Origin: Clostridiales bacterium
GTDB lineage: Bacteria > Actinomycetota > Coriobacteriia > Anaerosomatales > SLCP01
DNA length: 64,000 bases
Direction of reading: 5' to 3'
NCBI GenBank assembly: GCA_018333995.1
Contig: JAGXSG010000028.1
Span: 62,001-126,000, forward strand
Positions 34,732-43,477 of this stretch are shown here, piece by piece. Within the stretch, counting starts at the first letter, position 1; each line of letters starts with the position of its first letter. The notes under the pieces are model-generated. The model did not search any database, was not told where the DNA came from, and was given only the letters and a program-made list of their open reading frames with translations. A program made the position numbers and the translations under genes.

Positions 34732-36225
34732 ATGAAGCACATAATTGTGATCGGTGGGGGCGCTGCGGGTCTTGGCGCGGCGTACAAGGTCAAACGTGCG
34801 GCCGAGGAAGGCCACGACGTGACCTTCACACTCATCGAGAAGGATCCACGTCTTGGCGGGAAGATCGCTTCGGAAATGGTCGCTGACCCCGAGGGTGCGG
34901 GCGATTTCATAGTCGACGGGGGCCCCGATTGCTTTCTCACCGAGAAGCCCGGAGTGCACCGTATCGCCAAGCTTGCTGGCATCTTCGACGAGGAGCTGCC
35001 GACCGATGACGCACGCAAGCGAACCCACATCCTTTCGCGCGGACAGCTTCATGATCTTCCTGACGGCGTGATGATGTTCGCGCCAACCAAACTGGTCCCA
35101 TTCGCGACGACAGAACTGTTTTCGTGGCCGGGCAAGATCAGAATGGGCCTGGACCTGTTCATCCCCCGAAGGACATGGCCGGTGGGCGAGCGCAGGGATG
35201 AGACACTTGAGAGTTTTGTCGTGCGCCGGATGGGGCGTGAGTGTCTTGACCGTATCGCCGAACCGCTCGTGGGCGGGGTTCATGCGTCCGATCCGGCCAA
35301 GATGAGTCTTGCAGCCACCTTCCCGCGGCTGCTTGATATGGAACAGACGTACGGCGGCATGATCAAAGGCTTTCTTGCGGCACGCAAGAAGGTCGAAGAG
35401 ATTCGAATGAAGTACCCGCCCAAGCCAGGCGCAAAGCCACGCACCTTCTTTACCTCGTTTGACTCTGGCATGCAGCGCCTTACTGACGTCATGGCCGACC
35501 GCGCTGGCCGCGACTCTATGCGGATCGGCGTGGCGGTCGTTGCGGTCGAAAGAAACGGTGATCGGTGGGTTGTGACCTTGGCAGACGGTGAGCGCGTCGA
35601 AGGCGACGCCGTCATTGTGGCCACTGAGTGTTGGGCTGCCGAGCCCCTCATGCGTACCGTCGATGAGAAGATCGCCGACGCGCTTGCCGGCATAGAGTCG
35701 TCCTCCTCGGCGACGATCTCGCTTGGCTTCAAGGAAGACGAGGTCGGCATCGACATGAACGCGTTTGGACTACTCTGTCCGATCGTGGAGAACCGTCAGA
35801 TGATGGCAGCTTCGTTCTCGTCGACCAAGTGGCCGGGTCGCGCGCCCGCCGGTCGCGTGCTGTTGCGCGGCTTTGTGGGTGGTCCTCACAATCAGTCGAT
35901 CATGGAGGAAAGCGACGAGCGTCTCGTCGAGATAGTCCTCTCAGAGATGCGTGACATCCTGGGGGTGAAGGGCGACCCGCTGTTTAGCCGAGTCTACCGG
36001 TGGCATCTTGGCATGCCGCAGTACACGATCGGCCATCTCGACCGCGTCGAAACGATCGAGTCGCGTGCCCGCGAGATTCCGGGACTGTGGCTCGGTGGCG
36101 GGTCGTACCGGGGCGTGGGTATTCCCAACTGCATCGAGGGCGGCGAGGCGGGCGTAAGCAAGGTTCTCGGCGAGTGGAATATGAGCATGGCCGAGGACTC
36201 TGAGGAGCCCAAGCGCTACTACTAG
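34732..36225 (+). CDS. hemY: HemY/CgoX-type porphyrinogen oxidase
   Basis: A 497-residue FAD enzyme. The N-terminal dinucleotide fold IIVIGGGAAGLGAAYKV is followed by LIEKDPRLGGKIAS; VDGGPDCFLTEKP and the C-terminal GLWLGGGSYRGVGIPNCIEGG are characteristic of HemY. It oxidises coproporphyrinogen or protoporphyrinogen, classically with O2; in an anaerobe another acceptor would be needed. AAGGAG precedes ATG 34732; the GTG at 34714 is rejected. It ends the hemE-hemH-hemY run and converges on the IMPase gene. Confidence 0.94.
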   Translation: MKHIIVIGGGAAGLGAAYKVKRAAEEGHDVTFTLIEKDPRLGGKIASEMVADPEGAGDFIVDGGPDCFLTEKPGVHRIAKLAGIFDEELPTDDARKRTHILSRGQLHDLPDGVMMFAPTKLVPFATTELFSWPGKIRMGLDLFIPRRTWPVGERRDETLESFVVRRMGRECLDRIAEPLVGGVHASDPAKMSLAATFPRLLDMEQTYGGMIKGFLAARKKVEEIRMKYPPKPGAKPRTFFTSFDSGMQRLTDVMADRAGRDSMRIGVAVVAVERNGDRWVVTLADGERVEGDAVIVATECWAAEPLMRTVDEKIADALAGIESSSSATISLGFKEDEVGIDMNAFGLLCPIVENRQMMAASFSSTKWPGRAPAGRVLLRGFVGGPHNQSIMEESDERLVEIVLSEMRDILGVKGDPLFSRVYRWHLGMPQYTIGHLDRVETIESRAREIPGLWLGGGSYRGVGIPNCIEGGEAGVSKVLGEWNMSMAEDSEEPKRYY

Positions 36226-36258
36226 CGGCAGTCGTTTCCGGGCGTCGCGCGGCGGTCT

Positions 36259-37062
36259 TCAGCCCCCCAGGATGACAGCGGTCATCCGTTTGTGGAGACT
36301 CGGGTTGGCAGCGATGATTCCGGTTGACGCGACCGACCACGGCTCGCCGTTGATGCCGGTGACGTGTACGCCTGCCTCCTCGCAGATGATGACCCCCGCG
36401 GCCATGTCCCACGGCTTGAGGCCAAACTCCCAGTATCCATCCGCACGTCCGCCTGCAACGTGAGTGCAGTCGATTGCCGCGGAGCCGGTACGCCGGATCC
36501 CATGCACGGGAACGCGAAGGAACGCCCCCAGAATTGCGAGCTGACGGTCGAGAGGCGCACCGCGGTCGTAGGGAAAGCCGGTGATGAGTAGCGATTCGCC
36601 GAGCGCGCCAGCTGCAGAGCACTGGATCGGTGCCCCGTTGCGGGTGGCACCGATGCCGGCGGCGGCCGCAACGATCTCGGCAGATGGCACGTTTACCACC
36701 GCTCCCGCGACGGGCGTTCCCCGTCGGAGCAGGGCGACCGAGACCGAATACGCCGGAAAGCCATGCACAAACGATGTCGTTCCGTCGAGTGGATCGACAC
36801 ACCAGACCTCGTCGTCGTCGAGCGAACCACGACGGGCGCTCGCGAGTCCGTATACTTCTTCCTCCTCGATCACGAGGCGCGCCTGAGAGTCGCGCTTAAC
36901 GATCGCCTCCCACACGGCGACACCTGCGGCGATATCCGTCTCAGTGACGAGGTCGATAGATGAGCTCTTCGAACGCGTCACTTTCCTGTCCGAGTCGGCG
37001 GCACGGATGACGTCAGCCCCCGCTGTAGCTGCCGCGATAACTGCTGCGAGCTCCTCTTGCAC
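36259..37062 (-). CDS. Inositol monophosphatase-family protein
   Basis: A 267-residue metal-dependent phosphatase. Metal ligands are visible in VIEEEEVYG, WCVDPLDGTTSFVHGFP and the C-terminal LKPWDMAAGVIICEEAG. Members hydrolyse inositol-1-phosphate, histidinol phosphate, fructose-1,6-bisphosphate or PAP; I cannot choose between these. AAGGAGG lies five bases before the GTG at 37062 and only two before that at 37065, so I use the former. It is divergent from the transketolase gene across a 120-base spacer. Confidence 0.92.
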   Translation of the reverse strand: MQEELAAVIAAATAGADVIRAADSDRKVTRSKSSSIDLVTETDIAAGVAVWEAIVKRDSQARLVIEEEEVYGLASARRGSLDDDEVWCVDPLDGTTSFVHGFPAYSVSVALLRRGTPVAGAVVNVPSAEIVAAAAGIGATRNGAPIQCSAAGALGESLLITGFPYDRGAPLDRQLAILGAFLRVPVHGIRRTGSAAIDCTHVAGGRADGYWEFGLKPWDMAAGVIICEEAGVHVTGINGEPWSVASTGIIAANPSLHKRMTAVILGG

Positions 37063-37183
37063 CACGTCCTCCTTATGGATGAAGGCCTTAAGATCGTTGT
37101 GTTCCTGCTCGCAAGGCGCAATGATTGCAGCAAGCGGGGTCGATTGCTCAGTCTATCTGTTTCTGAGGTCATGGAGGTAGCGG

Positions 37184-39100
37184 ATGTTTAACCGCGGATT
37201 CGCCCACTCACTCACACCCGCGGCGGCCGAGGAACTCTCGGCCCGCGCCCTACGATCGCGAGGTGTTGCGCTGACGGCGACTACGGTCGCCGCTTCCGGG
37301 CATCCGGGCGGTTCGCTTTCTTCAATGGAGCTCTACACCGTCCTGTTGGGATGCGCACGTTTGCGGCCGGACAGGCCTCAGTGGGACGGACGTGACCGAA
37401 TAGTGGTGAGTCATGGTCACACGTCACCAGGACTGTATGCCGCGCTCGGCGAGGCGGGCTTTTTCGATCCAGCCGAGGTCGAAGCACACTTCCGTCAAGC
37501 TGGCAGCATCTTTGAGGGTCACATCGAGCACAGCGTGCCGGGGGTGGAGTGGTCCACGGGCAATCTGGGACAGGGGCTGTCCGCTGGCATAGGGATGGCG
37601 CTCGCGGCACGGGTAACCGGGCACGCTTGGCATACCTTCGTGGTCATGAGCGACGGCGAACAGAACAAGGGTCAGATTGCTGAGGCTCGCCGACTTGCGG
37701 TGAGCGAGGGGCTATCGGACGTGACGGTTCTCATCGACTGCAACGGCATTCAGATTTCCGGCAGAACCGCTGAGGTCATGCCGGTAAACATCAAAGCGGG
37801 CTTTGAGGCGGACGGATGGGGAGTGATCGAGGTCGATGGCCATGACATTGCCGCTCTTCATTCAGCGATTTCCCAGGCGGTATCTGACTCCGGTAGGCCG
37901 GTAGCGATCCTCGCTCGAACGCGAATCGGGTGGCCAGTCTCCTTTATGCTCGATGATGAGGAGTACCACGGTCGCGGCCTGACGGACGAAGAGTATGAGC
38001 GGGCGATGGCTCAACTTGGGCTTCCGTCGCGCCTCGCCGTGGCGAAGACTCGGCGAGATTGCGCGCTCGAGGTCTCGGAGGTGTCTCACCACGTCGCGCC
38101 GCCGGATCTTGCGGCCGGTCCGCCAAGGGAGTACTCACCTGACGATCTGACAGACAATCGTTCAGCGTGGGGAGCGGCGTTGCTCGATATCGCCGAGGCA
38201 AATCCGGACGTGCCGATGCTCGTGTTCGATTGTGATCTCGCGGCGTCGGTCAAGACCGCGGCGTTTGCATCACGCTTTCCTCGGCGGTTCGTGCAATGCG
38301 GCGTGGGAGAGCACAACGCCGCGACTGCGGCTGGCGCAGCCTCGGCGAGCGGCACCTTAGTGTTCTGGGCGGACTTTGGCGTCTTTGGGATCGATGAAGC
38401 CTACAACCAGCAGCGGCTAAACGACATCAACGGCGCCGCGCTCAAGCTCGTCCTCACCCACTGCGGTGTCGACGTGGGCGAGGATGGCCGGACCCATCAC
38501 TGCCTTGATTACATCGGGCTGCTGCGTAACATGTTTGGATGGCGCGTCATCGTTCCAGCCGACCCCAACGAGACTGACCGCGCGATACGCTGGATGGCTC
38601 GCGTCCCAGGTAACGTCGCGATTGCGATGGGGCGAAGCAGGCTTCCGGTCATCTGTGACCGCGAGGGGACGCCGTTGTTTGGTGGTTTGCGCGAGTTCGA
38701 GTATGGACGCATGACTCCAGCGCGCAAAGGAGCCGCAGCATGCATCCTGGTGGCAGGCACTCCATGCGGCGAGGCGGTGCTGGCCGCGGACAAGCTCCGT
38801 GAGGAAGGCTTCGATATCGCAGTCGAGTGCGTGTCTTCACCGCTCGATCTCGATGATCTTGGAATGGAGCGCGCGCTTGCCACCCCACTTCTCGTCACCG
38901 TCGAGGACCACCACGTCAGGACCGGCCTCGGAGGTTCGGTGGCGGAGTGGCTGGCGTTGCGCGGCCATGCGCGTGCCTTAATTCGAATCGGTCACGGCGC
39001 ATACAAGTCGAGCGGTCCGGCACGCGATCTGTTCGCGACGGCTGGCATGTCAGCCGAGGGGATCGCAAGGACCGTGCGTGACGCTCTGGGCAAACGGTAG
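37184..39100 (+). CDS. tkt: Transketolase
   Basis: A 638-residue single-chain transketolase. The N-terminal half has ASGHPGGSLSSMELY, HSVPGVEWSTGNLGQGLS and the TPP motif VMSDGEQNKGQ. The C-terminal half has GVGEHNAATAAGAASASG with the catalytic glutamate, then DVGEDGRTHH. It shuttles two-carbon units in the pentose phosphate pathway. The sequence pattern (short N-terminus, GEQNKGQ) resembles the split archaeal/bacterial type, here joined in one frame. ATG 37184 has GGAGG upstream. Confidence 0.9.
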   Translation: MFNRGFAHSLTPAAAEELSARALRSRGVALTATTVAASGHPGGSLSSMELYTVLLGCARLRPDRPQWDGRDRIVVSHGHTSPGLYAALGEAGFFDPAEVEAHFRQAGSIFEGHIEHSVPGVEWSTGNLGQGLSAGIGMALAARVTGHAWHTFVVMSDGEQNKGQIAEARRLAVSEGLSDVTVLIDCNGIQISGRTAEVMPVNIKAGFEADGWGVIEVDGHDIAALHSAISQAVSDSGRPVAILARTRIGWPVSFMLDDEEYHGRGLTDEEYERAMAQLGLPSRLAVAKTRRDCALEVSEVSHHVAPPDLAAGPPREYSPDDLTDNRSAWGAALLDIAEANPDVPMLVFDCDLAASVKTAAFASRFPRRFVQCGVGEHNAATAAGAASASGTLVFWADFGVFGIDEAYNQQRLNDINGAALKLVLTHCGVDVGEDGRTHHCLDYIGLLRNMFGWRVIVPADPNETDRAIRWMARVPGNVAIAMGRSRLPVICDREGTPLFGGLREFEYGRMTPARKGAAACILVAGTPCGEAVLAADKLREEGFDIAVECVSSPLDLDDLGMERALATPLLVTVEDHHVRTGLGGSVAEWLALRGHARALIRIGHGAYKSSGPARDLFATAGMSAEGIARTVRDALGKR

Positions 39101-39111
39101 CGCCCACCGAA

Positions 39112-39666
39112 TCAAGCGCTGGGCATCTGATCTTTCGTTCTGATGGCGCTGATGATCGCGCCATCATCGGTCGCAGCGGGGCTCGTGCGTTGCCGCGCGG
39201 ATACTCCCCGCTCGGCCAGAATGGTGATGACCGCATCGACCGCGGTTGGAAGCGCGGCTTCAACCTCAGGTGTCAGTTCGGTGACCCACTGCTCCATGCT
39301 GCCGACTTGAATGCCGACGCACTCGGCGTCGGGTTTCAGGCCGCACAACTCGGCTGCCTGAAGGACATCGACGAAACGGATGTCGTGCAGCGAGTGCATG
39401 ATTTGATTGGGTGCGAGATCCTCGGGCGTGAGCCGCACGACCGTCCCGGGGGGGTGTCCTGTGCGATCAATTGCGTCTACCACCACTATGAGCCGGGTGT
39501 CCCGGAACATGTTGAGCATGCCAAGCCCCATCGTGCCAGCGTCTACGACTTCGACACCATCTGGGAAGTCGAAACCGTTCATGAGGAGTTCCGCGACGCG
39601 CACGCCAGCCCCTTCGTCGCTCATTAGCGGGTTGCCAATGCCAAGAATGAGGGTACGCTCAGTCAT
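39112..39666 (-). CDS. hyaD: Hydrogenase maturation endopeptidase
   Basis: A 184-residue HyaD/HybD-family protease. The nickel-sensing residues are in LGIGNPLMSDEGAGV (Glu) and VVDAGTMG/VVVDAIDRTG (Asp), with the histidine in IMHSLHDIRF. It removes the C-terminal tail of the hydrogenase large subunit once nickel is inserted; here the predicted tail is 20 residues after the His of DPUVGCGVH. ATG 39666 has GGGAG upstream. It ends the hydrogenase locus, one gene after the HemN-like protein. An acidic/serine-rich C-terminal extension of about 25 residues is unusual. Confidence 0.93.
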   Translation of the reverse strand: MTERTLILGIGNPLMSDEGAGVRVAELLMNGFDFPDGVEVVDAGTMGLGMLNMFRDTRLIVVVDAIDRTGHPPGTVVRLTPEDLAPNQIMHSLHDIRFVDVLQAAELCGLKPDAECVGIQVGSMEQWVTELTPEVEAALPTAVDAVITILAERGVSARQRTSPAATDDGAIISAIRTKDQMPSA

Positions 39667-39695
39667 CAAAACTCCCTATCCGCATCGGTCCTAGT

Positions 39696-41018
39696 TTAGC
39701 CTGCGGCTCGCTCGGTCGTTGGTGAGTAGCAGGTCTCGCCTTCCAACAGGAGTAGCCGCTCTTCGAGAGGTAGCGCTTCTCGGGCCTTGTCGCGCAGGTC
39801 GTTTGAGGATGCGAGCGTCTCCCGCATCATGACCATAAGCAGGTAGCGGCCCTTTTCCGTGAGCGTGATATAGCGCCCGTCGTCACCGGCGATTCCGCCC
39901 GCTGCGAACATGAATGCCAGTTCCGGGGCGAGCGCCCGTTCGACAGGCATTGCGAAGTCGCGGCGGAAACGTTCCTTGTCAAGTTTGAGCCCGAAAAGAT
40001 CGGTGACAAAACGATAGCGTCGGCGCGCGGTCGCAGAGTAGGGTCGTCCAGACTTGCACACCGACATTCGGCCCTCGGTGATTGCGCGAGAATACTCTTT
40101 GAGCGAGAAGTTATTCGCATACATCCTTCCGTTGAGAAAAGAGATCGCGCCAGAACCGATTCCAACGTACTCCCCGTAATCAACGATGTACTCGTCGATC
40201 ATTGCATCGACATCGCGGGAGTATGTCCATGCTGATGCGGGAACGTAGTGACCGGCCAGACGATCTGCGATTAGGCGGTAGTAGCGGGCTTCTCTTGCGT
40301 AATCGATATGTCCTACCGCGCGGGCGAGCTCGACGCGTGTTGCGGGTGAGGCCATGAGCGGGTAGAACGTCGTCTGGTTGGCGCCGCTCGCCTTCACAAA
40401 TGCGATGTCACGCTCGAGGATGGTTTCAGTTTGGGATGGAAAATTGAAGATCATATCCACGTTGAGCGAGTGGAACTCGCCGGCGACAGAACGGAGCCGG
40501 TCGAGCGTGGCGCGTCCGTCCCCATACTTCTCGTATCGGTCCATCTGCCGGAGGAGTCCATCGTCGAAGCTCTGAACTCCCACGGAGAGGCGCTGCACCC
40601 GTTTGGACAAGACTGAAACGAGATCCGGACCGAGGTGGTTGGGACTTGTCTCGCACGACACCTCGCGGATCGAAAAAAGGCTACGAGCAAGATCGATAGT
40701 CTCAGCGAGTTCGTCGAGCAGGACCGTTGGTGTGCCCCCGCCGATGTAGAGGGATGGGAAATCGTATCCGAGATCAGCGACCATGCGCATCTCGCGGCGC
40801 AACTCGCCAAAGTAGGTGCGCGCACGGTCCTCCCGGTAGAGGAAGCGGTTAAACGAGCAGTACAGGCAGAGGCGCTCACAAAACGGTACGTGCGCGTAGA
40901 GCACGTACGCCCGGCCTTCGACGGGTCCGGGAAGTGAAGTGATCGAATCGGGTTTCAGTTCTAGGTAGCGCGGGTTGAGGATTCGGAGGGCACCGGTGAT
41001 CAACCGTTCAGAGATCAT
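39696..41018 (-). CDS. HemN/HemW-family radical SAM protein
   Basis: A 440-residue radical SAM enzyme. The cluster motif CERLCLYCSF (CxxxCxxC) is preceded by VLYAHVPF; LYIGGGTPTVL, RLSVGVQSFDDGLLRQMDR and NVDMIFNFPSQT are all HemN-family signatures, and a HemN-type C-terminal domain follows. Family members decarboxylate coproporphyrinogen (HemN), insert haem (HemW) or open the haem ring (HutW/ChuW-like). Its place between hydrogenase cytochrome b and protease suggests a haem-related job for this locus, but no specific reaction can be assigned. Confidence 0.82.
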   Translation of the reverse strand: MISERLITGALRILNPRYLELKPDSITSLPGPVEGRAYVLYAHVPFCERLCLYCSFNRFLYREDRARTYFGELRREMRMVADLGYDFPSLYIGGGTPTVLLDELAETIDLARSLFSIREVSCETSPNHLGPDLVSVLSKRVQRLSVGVQSFDDGLLRQMDRYEKYGDGRATLDRLRSVAGEFHSLNVDMIFNFPSQTETILERDIAFVKASGANQTTFYPLMASPATRVELARAVGHIDYAREARYYRLIADRLAGHYVPASAWTYSRDVDAMIDEYIVDYGEYVGIGSGAISFLNGRMYANNFSLKEYSRAITEGRMSVCKSGRPYSATARRRYRFVTDLFGLKLDKERFRRDFAMPVERALAPELAFMFAAGGIAGDDGRYITLTEKGRYLLMVMMRETLASSNDLRDKAREALPLEERLLLLEGETCYSPTTERAAG

Positions 41019-41087
41019 GCAGTTCTCACATTCTTGTTGGAAAGTTCATCCGGTGTGCGGGCAAGTGTCTCCGGCAGTGGCCCGTAC

Positions 41088-41119
41088 GAGGCCCCGGACC
41101 CATGTGGCTCCGGGGCCTC
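41088..41119 (-). terminator. Strong hairpin between hydrogenase cytochrome b and the HemN-like gene
   Basis: GAGGCCCCGGA (41088-41098) pairs perfectly with TCCGGGGCCTC (41109-41119), an 11-bp stem with a 10-base loop. It could end or attenuate the hydrogenase transcript before the last two genes. Confidence 0.7.
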
Positions 41120-41150
41120 TCTTGCTTACGGTAGGGCTCAGCGCGCAGGG

Positions 41151-41828
41151 CTAGTGGCCTTTACCGCCAATGACCTTTCCCTCCGCGTCGAACTGAAGGC
41201 CCTCACTCTCCTTCCAGGAGAAGATCAGCTTGGAGGGATCCCTGCTTTCGACGTTGGCCAGGTACGCGTGGATCGCGGTGAACACGATGAACGCCCACAT
41301 GATGTAGTAGTGGATGATGCGCATGTGCATCGGTCCGCCTACAGCGTCCGTGCCAACCGTGAAGATAGCCCAGTTCATCACTGGCGCATAGATTGCAAAG
41401 CCAGTGTAGGCTGCCGCCAGCGTCAGTGGAACGGTCGCAATGTAGGCGATCTTCTGTAACACGCCGTACTTGGCTCCGATCGGGTGTTCCTTCTTCAGGA
41501 ACAGGTAGTACTTGAGCCACGGGATGAACTGGTGTCTATTGAGCTTCTGTGGAAGCCAGTTCTTGATGTCCGTGTCCATCTCACGCGAGCCGAGACGTGT
41601 GGCTGTCTTCACGAAGAAGGCGGCGACGATGCGCACGACAAGGTTGATGAGGAGCACGAACATGAAGACGAAGTGCATACCGCGGGCGACACCCATGAAG
41701 CCGTCGACGAACGGATAGTGAATGTAGAAGCCCGAAATTACGAGGGCTACTATGGAGATCAGGTTGATCCAATGAGTCATCACGAAGATGAACGGATGCG
41801 CCTCCCGGTAGTGCGCGGGATGAGCCAT
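41151..41828 (-). CDS. hyaC: [NiFe]-hydrogenase b-type cytochrome subunit
   Basis: A 225-residue membrane protein with four to five helices and histidines placed for two b haems (for example FVMTHWINLISI, GMHFVFMFVLL, MRIIHYYIMWAF and FTAIHAYLA). It anchors the hydrogenase and passes electrons from the small subunit to the quinone pool. Its start lies two bases after the large-subunit stop with GGTGAGG upstream, so the three subunits are co-translated. A menaquinone acceptor fits the quinone genes at 9.1-12.1 kb. Confidence 0.93.
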   Translation of the reverse strand: MAHPAHYREAHPFIFVMTHWINLISIVALVISGFYIHYPFVDGFMGVARGMHFVFMFVLLINLVVRIVAAFFVKTATRLGSREMDTDIKNWLPQKLNRHQFIPWLKYYLFLKKEHPIGAKYGVLQKIAYIATVPLTLAAAYTGFAIYAPVMNWAIFTVGTDAVGGPMHMRIIHYYIMWAFIVFTAIHAYLANVESRDPSKLIFSWKESEGLQFDAEGKVIGGKGH

Positions 41829-41830
41829 CT

Positions 41831-43477
41831 CTACCTCACCCCCATCGGCTTGGTGTAGACGGTGGCTTCCTTGCCGGTCTTGGGTTCAAACACGTGAACC
41901 CCGCACCCTACTCAAGGATCGAAGCTGCGTGCGACGCGGCACGCCTCAAGCGGCCGTTCGACTTCTTCAATCGGGGTGCCGATAAGTGCTTCTTCCATCG
42001 GCCCGCGGACGCCGTCAGCGTCACGCGAGGAGACGTCCCACGTCGACGGGGTCACGACCTGGTAGCGGTCGATCTTCCCGCCCTTGATGTCGATCCAGTG
42101 ACCGAGCGCGCCGCGAGGCGCCTCCCACAGGCCACCGCCCTGACCATCGCCGCCGTTGCTGGGCTCAAAGTACTTTGAGTCGCCGCCAGCAATGGCGGCG
42201 ATGAGTTCGTGGCACCACTGGAGCGACCAGTCGGCGACAACCTTCGTCTCAAGGTTGCGTGCCGCGACACGGCCGAGCAATGAGACGAGTACCTCGGGCT
42301 TGCCAGGAGCGCCGAGCGCGGTGAGCGTGCTGTCGATGATGTCCTGAACGGGAGAGACGCCCCTTAGGTACGCCACAAGCATCCGCGACAAGGGGCCAGC
42401 TTCCATAGGCAGGCCGTCGTAGCGGGGCGCCTTGTTCCATGAGTAGCGTGCGTCCGTGTTGTACTCGTCAAACATGGCATTTGTTTCTCCCACTGCCGGG
42501 TTAAGACCGGTGGGGGAGTCGTACCACGCGTGTTCGATGTACTCGGCGACTTTTGTCTCGTCCGGGTCTTCCACCGTCAGGCCCTTGCTGGTCACTACAA
42601 CACCGCCTGGCATGTAGCGGTCCGTAAGCTCAGGTGATTCGGTGTTGAACACACCCCAGGCAAGGAAGTTGCCATGGCCGCCGCCGTACTCGAGCGCGCT
42701 TGCGTAGAACGGGGCGATCGCGAGTGTGTCAGGGATCATTGTGTTGGTGACCCAGTCGTTGAGGCGCATAAGACGGAAGAGAATGTCGTCGAGCTTCTGC
42801 TCGGTCGGGACGAATGTCGTGCCGCCCGGAAGCGAAGTCATGAAGTGTGGGAACTTGCCGCCCATGATGGCGATGACCTCAGCTGCGACGGCCTGCATCT
42901 CAAGTGCCTCAAGGTAGTGCGCCACTGCGATCAGGTGCAGCTCCGCTGGCATGTCCTGTGCGTAGGCCGGATGGCCAAACCAGCCGTTGGTAAAGATCGA
43001 GAGTTGGCCGTTGTCGACAAACGCTTGGAGACGCCTGGCCACCGCTCCGAAGTCCGACACGCCGGTACCAGCCTCATGCGCAAGCGCGTAGGTGTCGGCA
43101 ATGTCAGCGGTGAGCGCTTTTACGGGGTCCACGTAGTCGAGCGCGGCGAGCGTGTAGAACCACAGGATGTGACTGTGAATGTACTGCGCCGCCTCGATCA
43201 GGTTGCGGATAATCCGGGCGTTGTTAGGGATGGTGATTCCGAGCGCTTTCTCGGTCGACATGGTTGACGCGTGACCATGGGAGATCGGGCACACGCCGCA
43301 TATGCGCTGTGATATGTAGAATGCGTCGGCGGGTTCACGGTCGAGGAGGATGGTCTCCAGTCCGCGATATAGTCCGCCGGAAACCCAAGCGTCGGTTACG
43401 ACGCCATCGTTGACCTCGACCTCGAAACGCAGGTGTCCTTCAATTCTGGTCAACGGATCAATTACCGCGCGGGCCAC
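41831..43477 (-). CDS. hyaB: [NiFeSe]-hydrogenase large subunit, UGA = selenocysteine 522
   Basis: A 548-residue catalytic subunit if UGA at 41912-41914 is read as selenocysteine. The N-terminal nickel motif is RICGVCPISH (Cys60, Cys63). At the C-terminus the frame reads SFDP-UGA-VGCGVHVFEP and continues to TAG 41831-41833. This restores DPUxxCxxH (Sec522, Cys525, His528), the second nickel motif, followed by a 20-residue tail for the maturation protease. Stopping at the UGA would leave 521 residues without half of the active site. A SECIS-like hairpin follows the UGA. GTG 43477 overlaps the small-subunit stop by one base. Exchange of one base (TGC to TGA) by error is the main alternative. 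Confidence 0.9.
41882..41914 (-). promoter_or_regulatory. Selenocysteine UGA codon and bacterial SECIS-type hairpin
   Basis: In mRNA sense, UGA (41914-41912) is followed by 10 nt, then GGGUUCA-CGUGUU-UGAACCC: a perfect 7-bp stem with a 6-nt loop. The loop begins 17 nt after the UGA and has G as its second base. Both agree with published bacterial SECIS rules (apical loop of 3-14 nt, 16-37 nt from the UGA, G among its first two bases). Confidence 0.8.

Noticed and set aside
41912-41914. UGA as the true stop of the hydrogenase large subunit
   Set aside because: It would remove the second half of the nickel site. Read-through restores the exact motif and a normal cleavable tail, and a SECIS-type hairpin follows.
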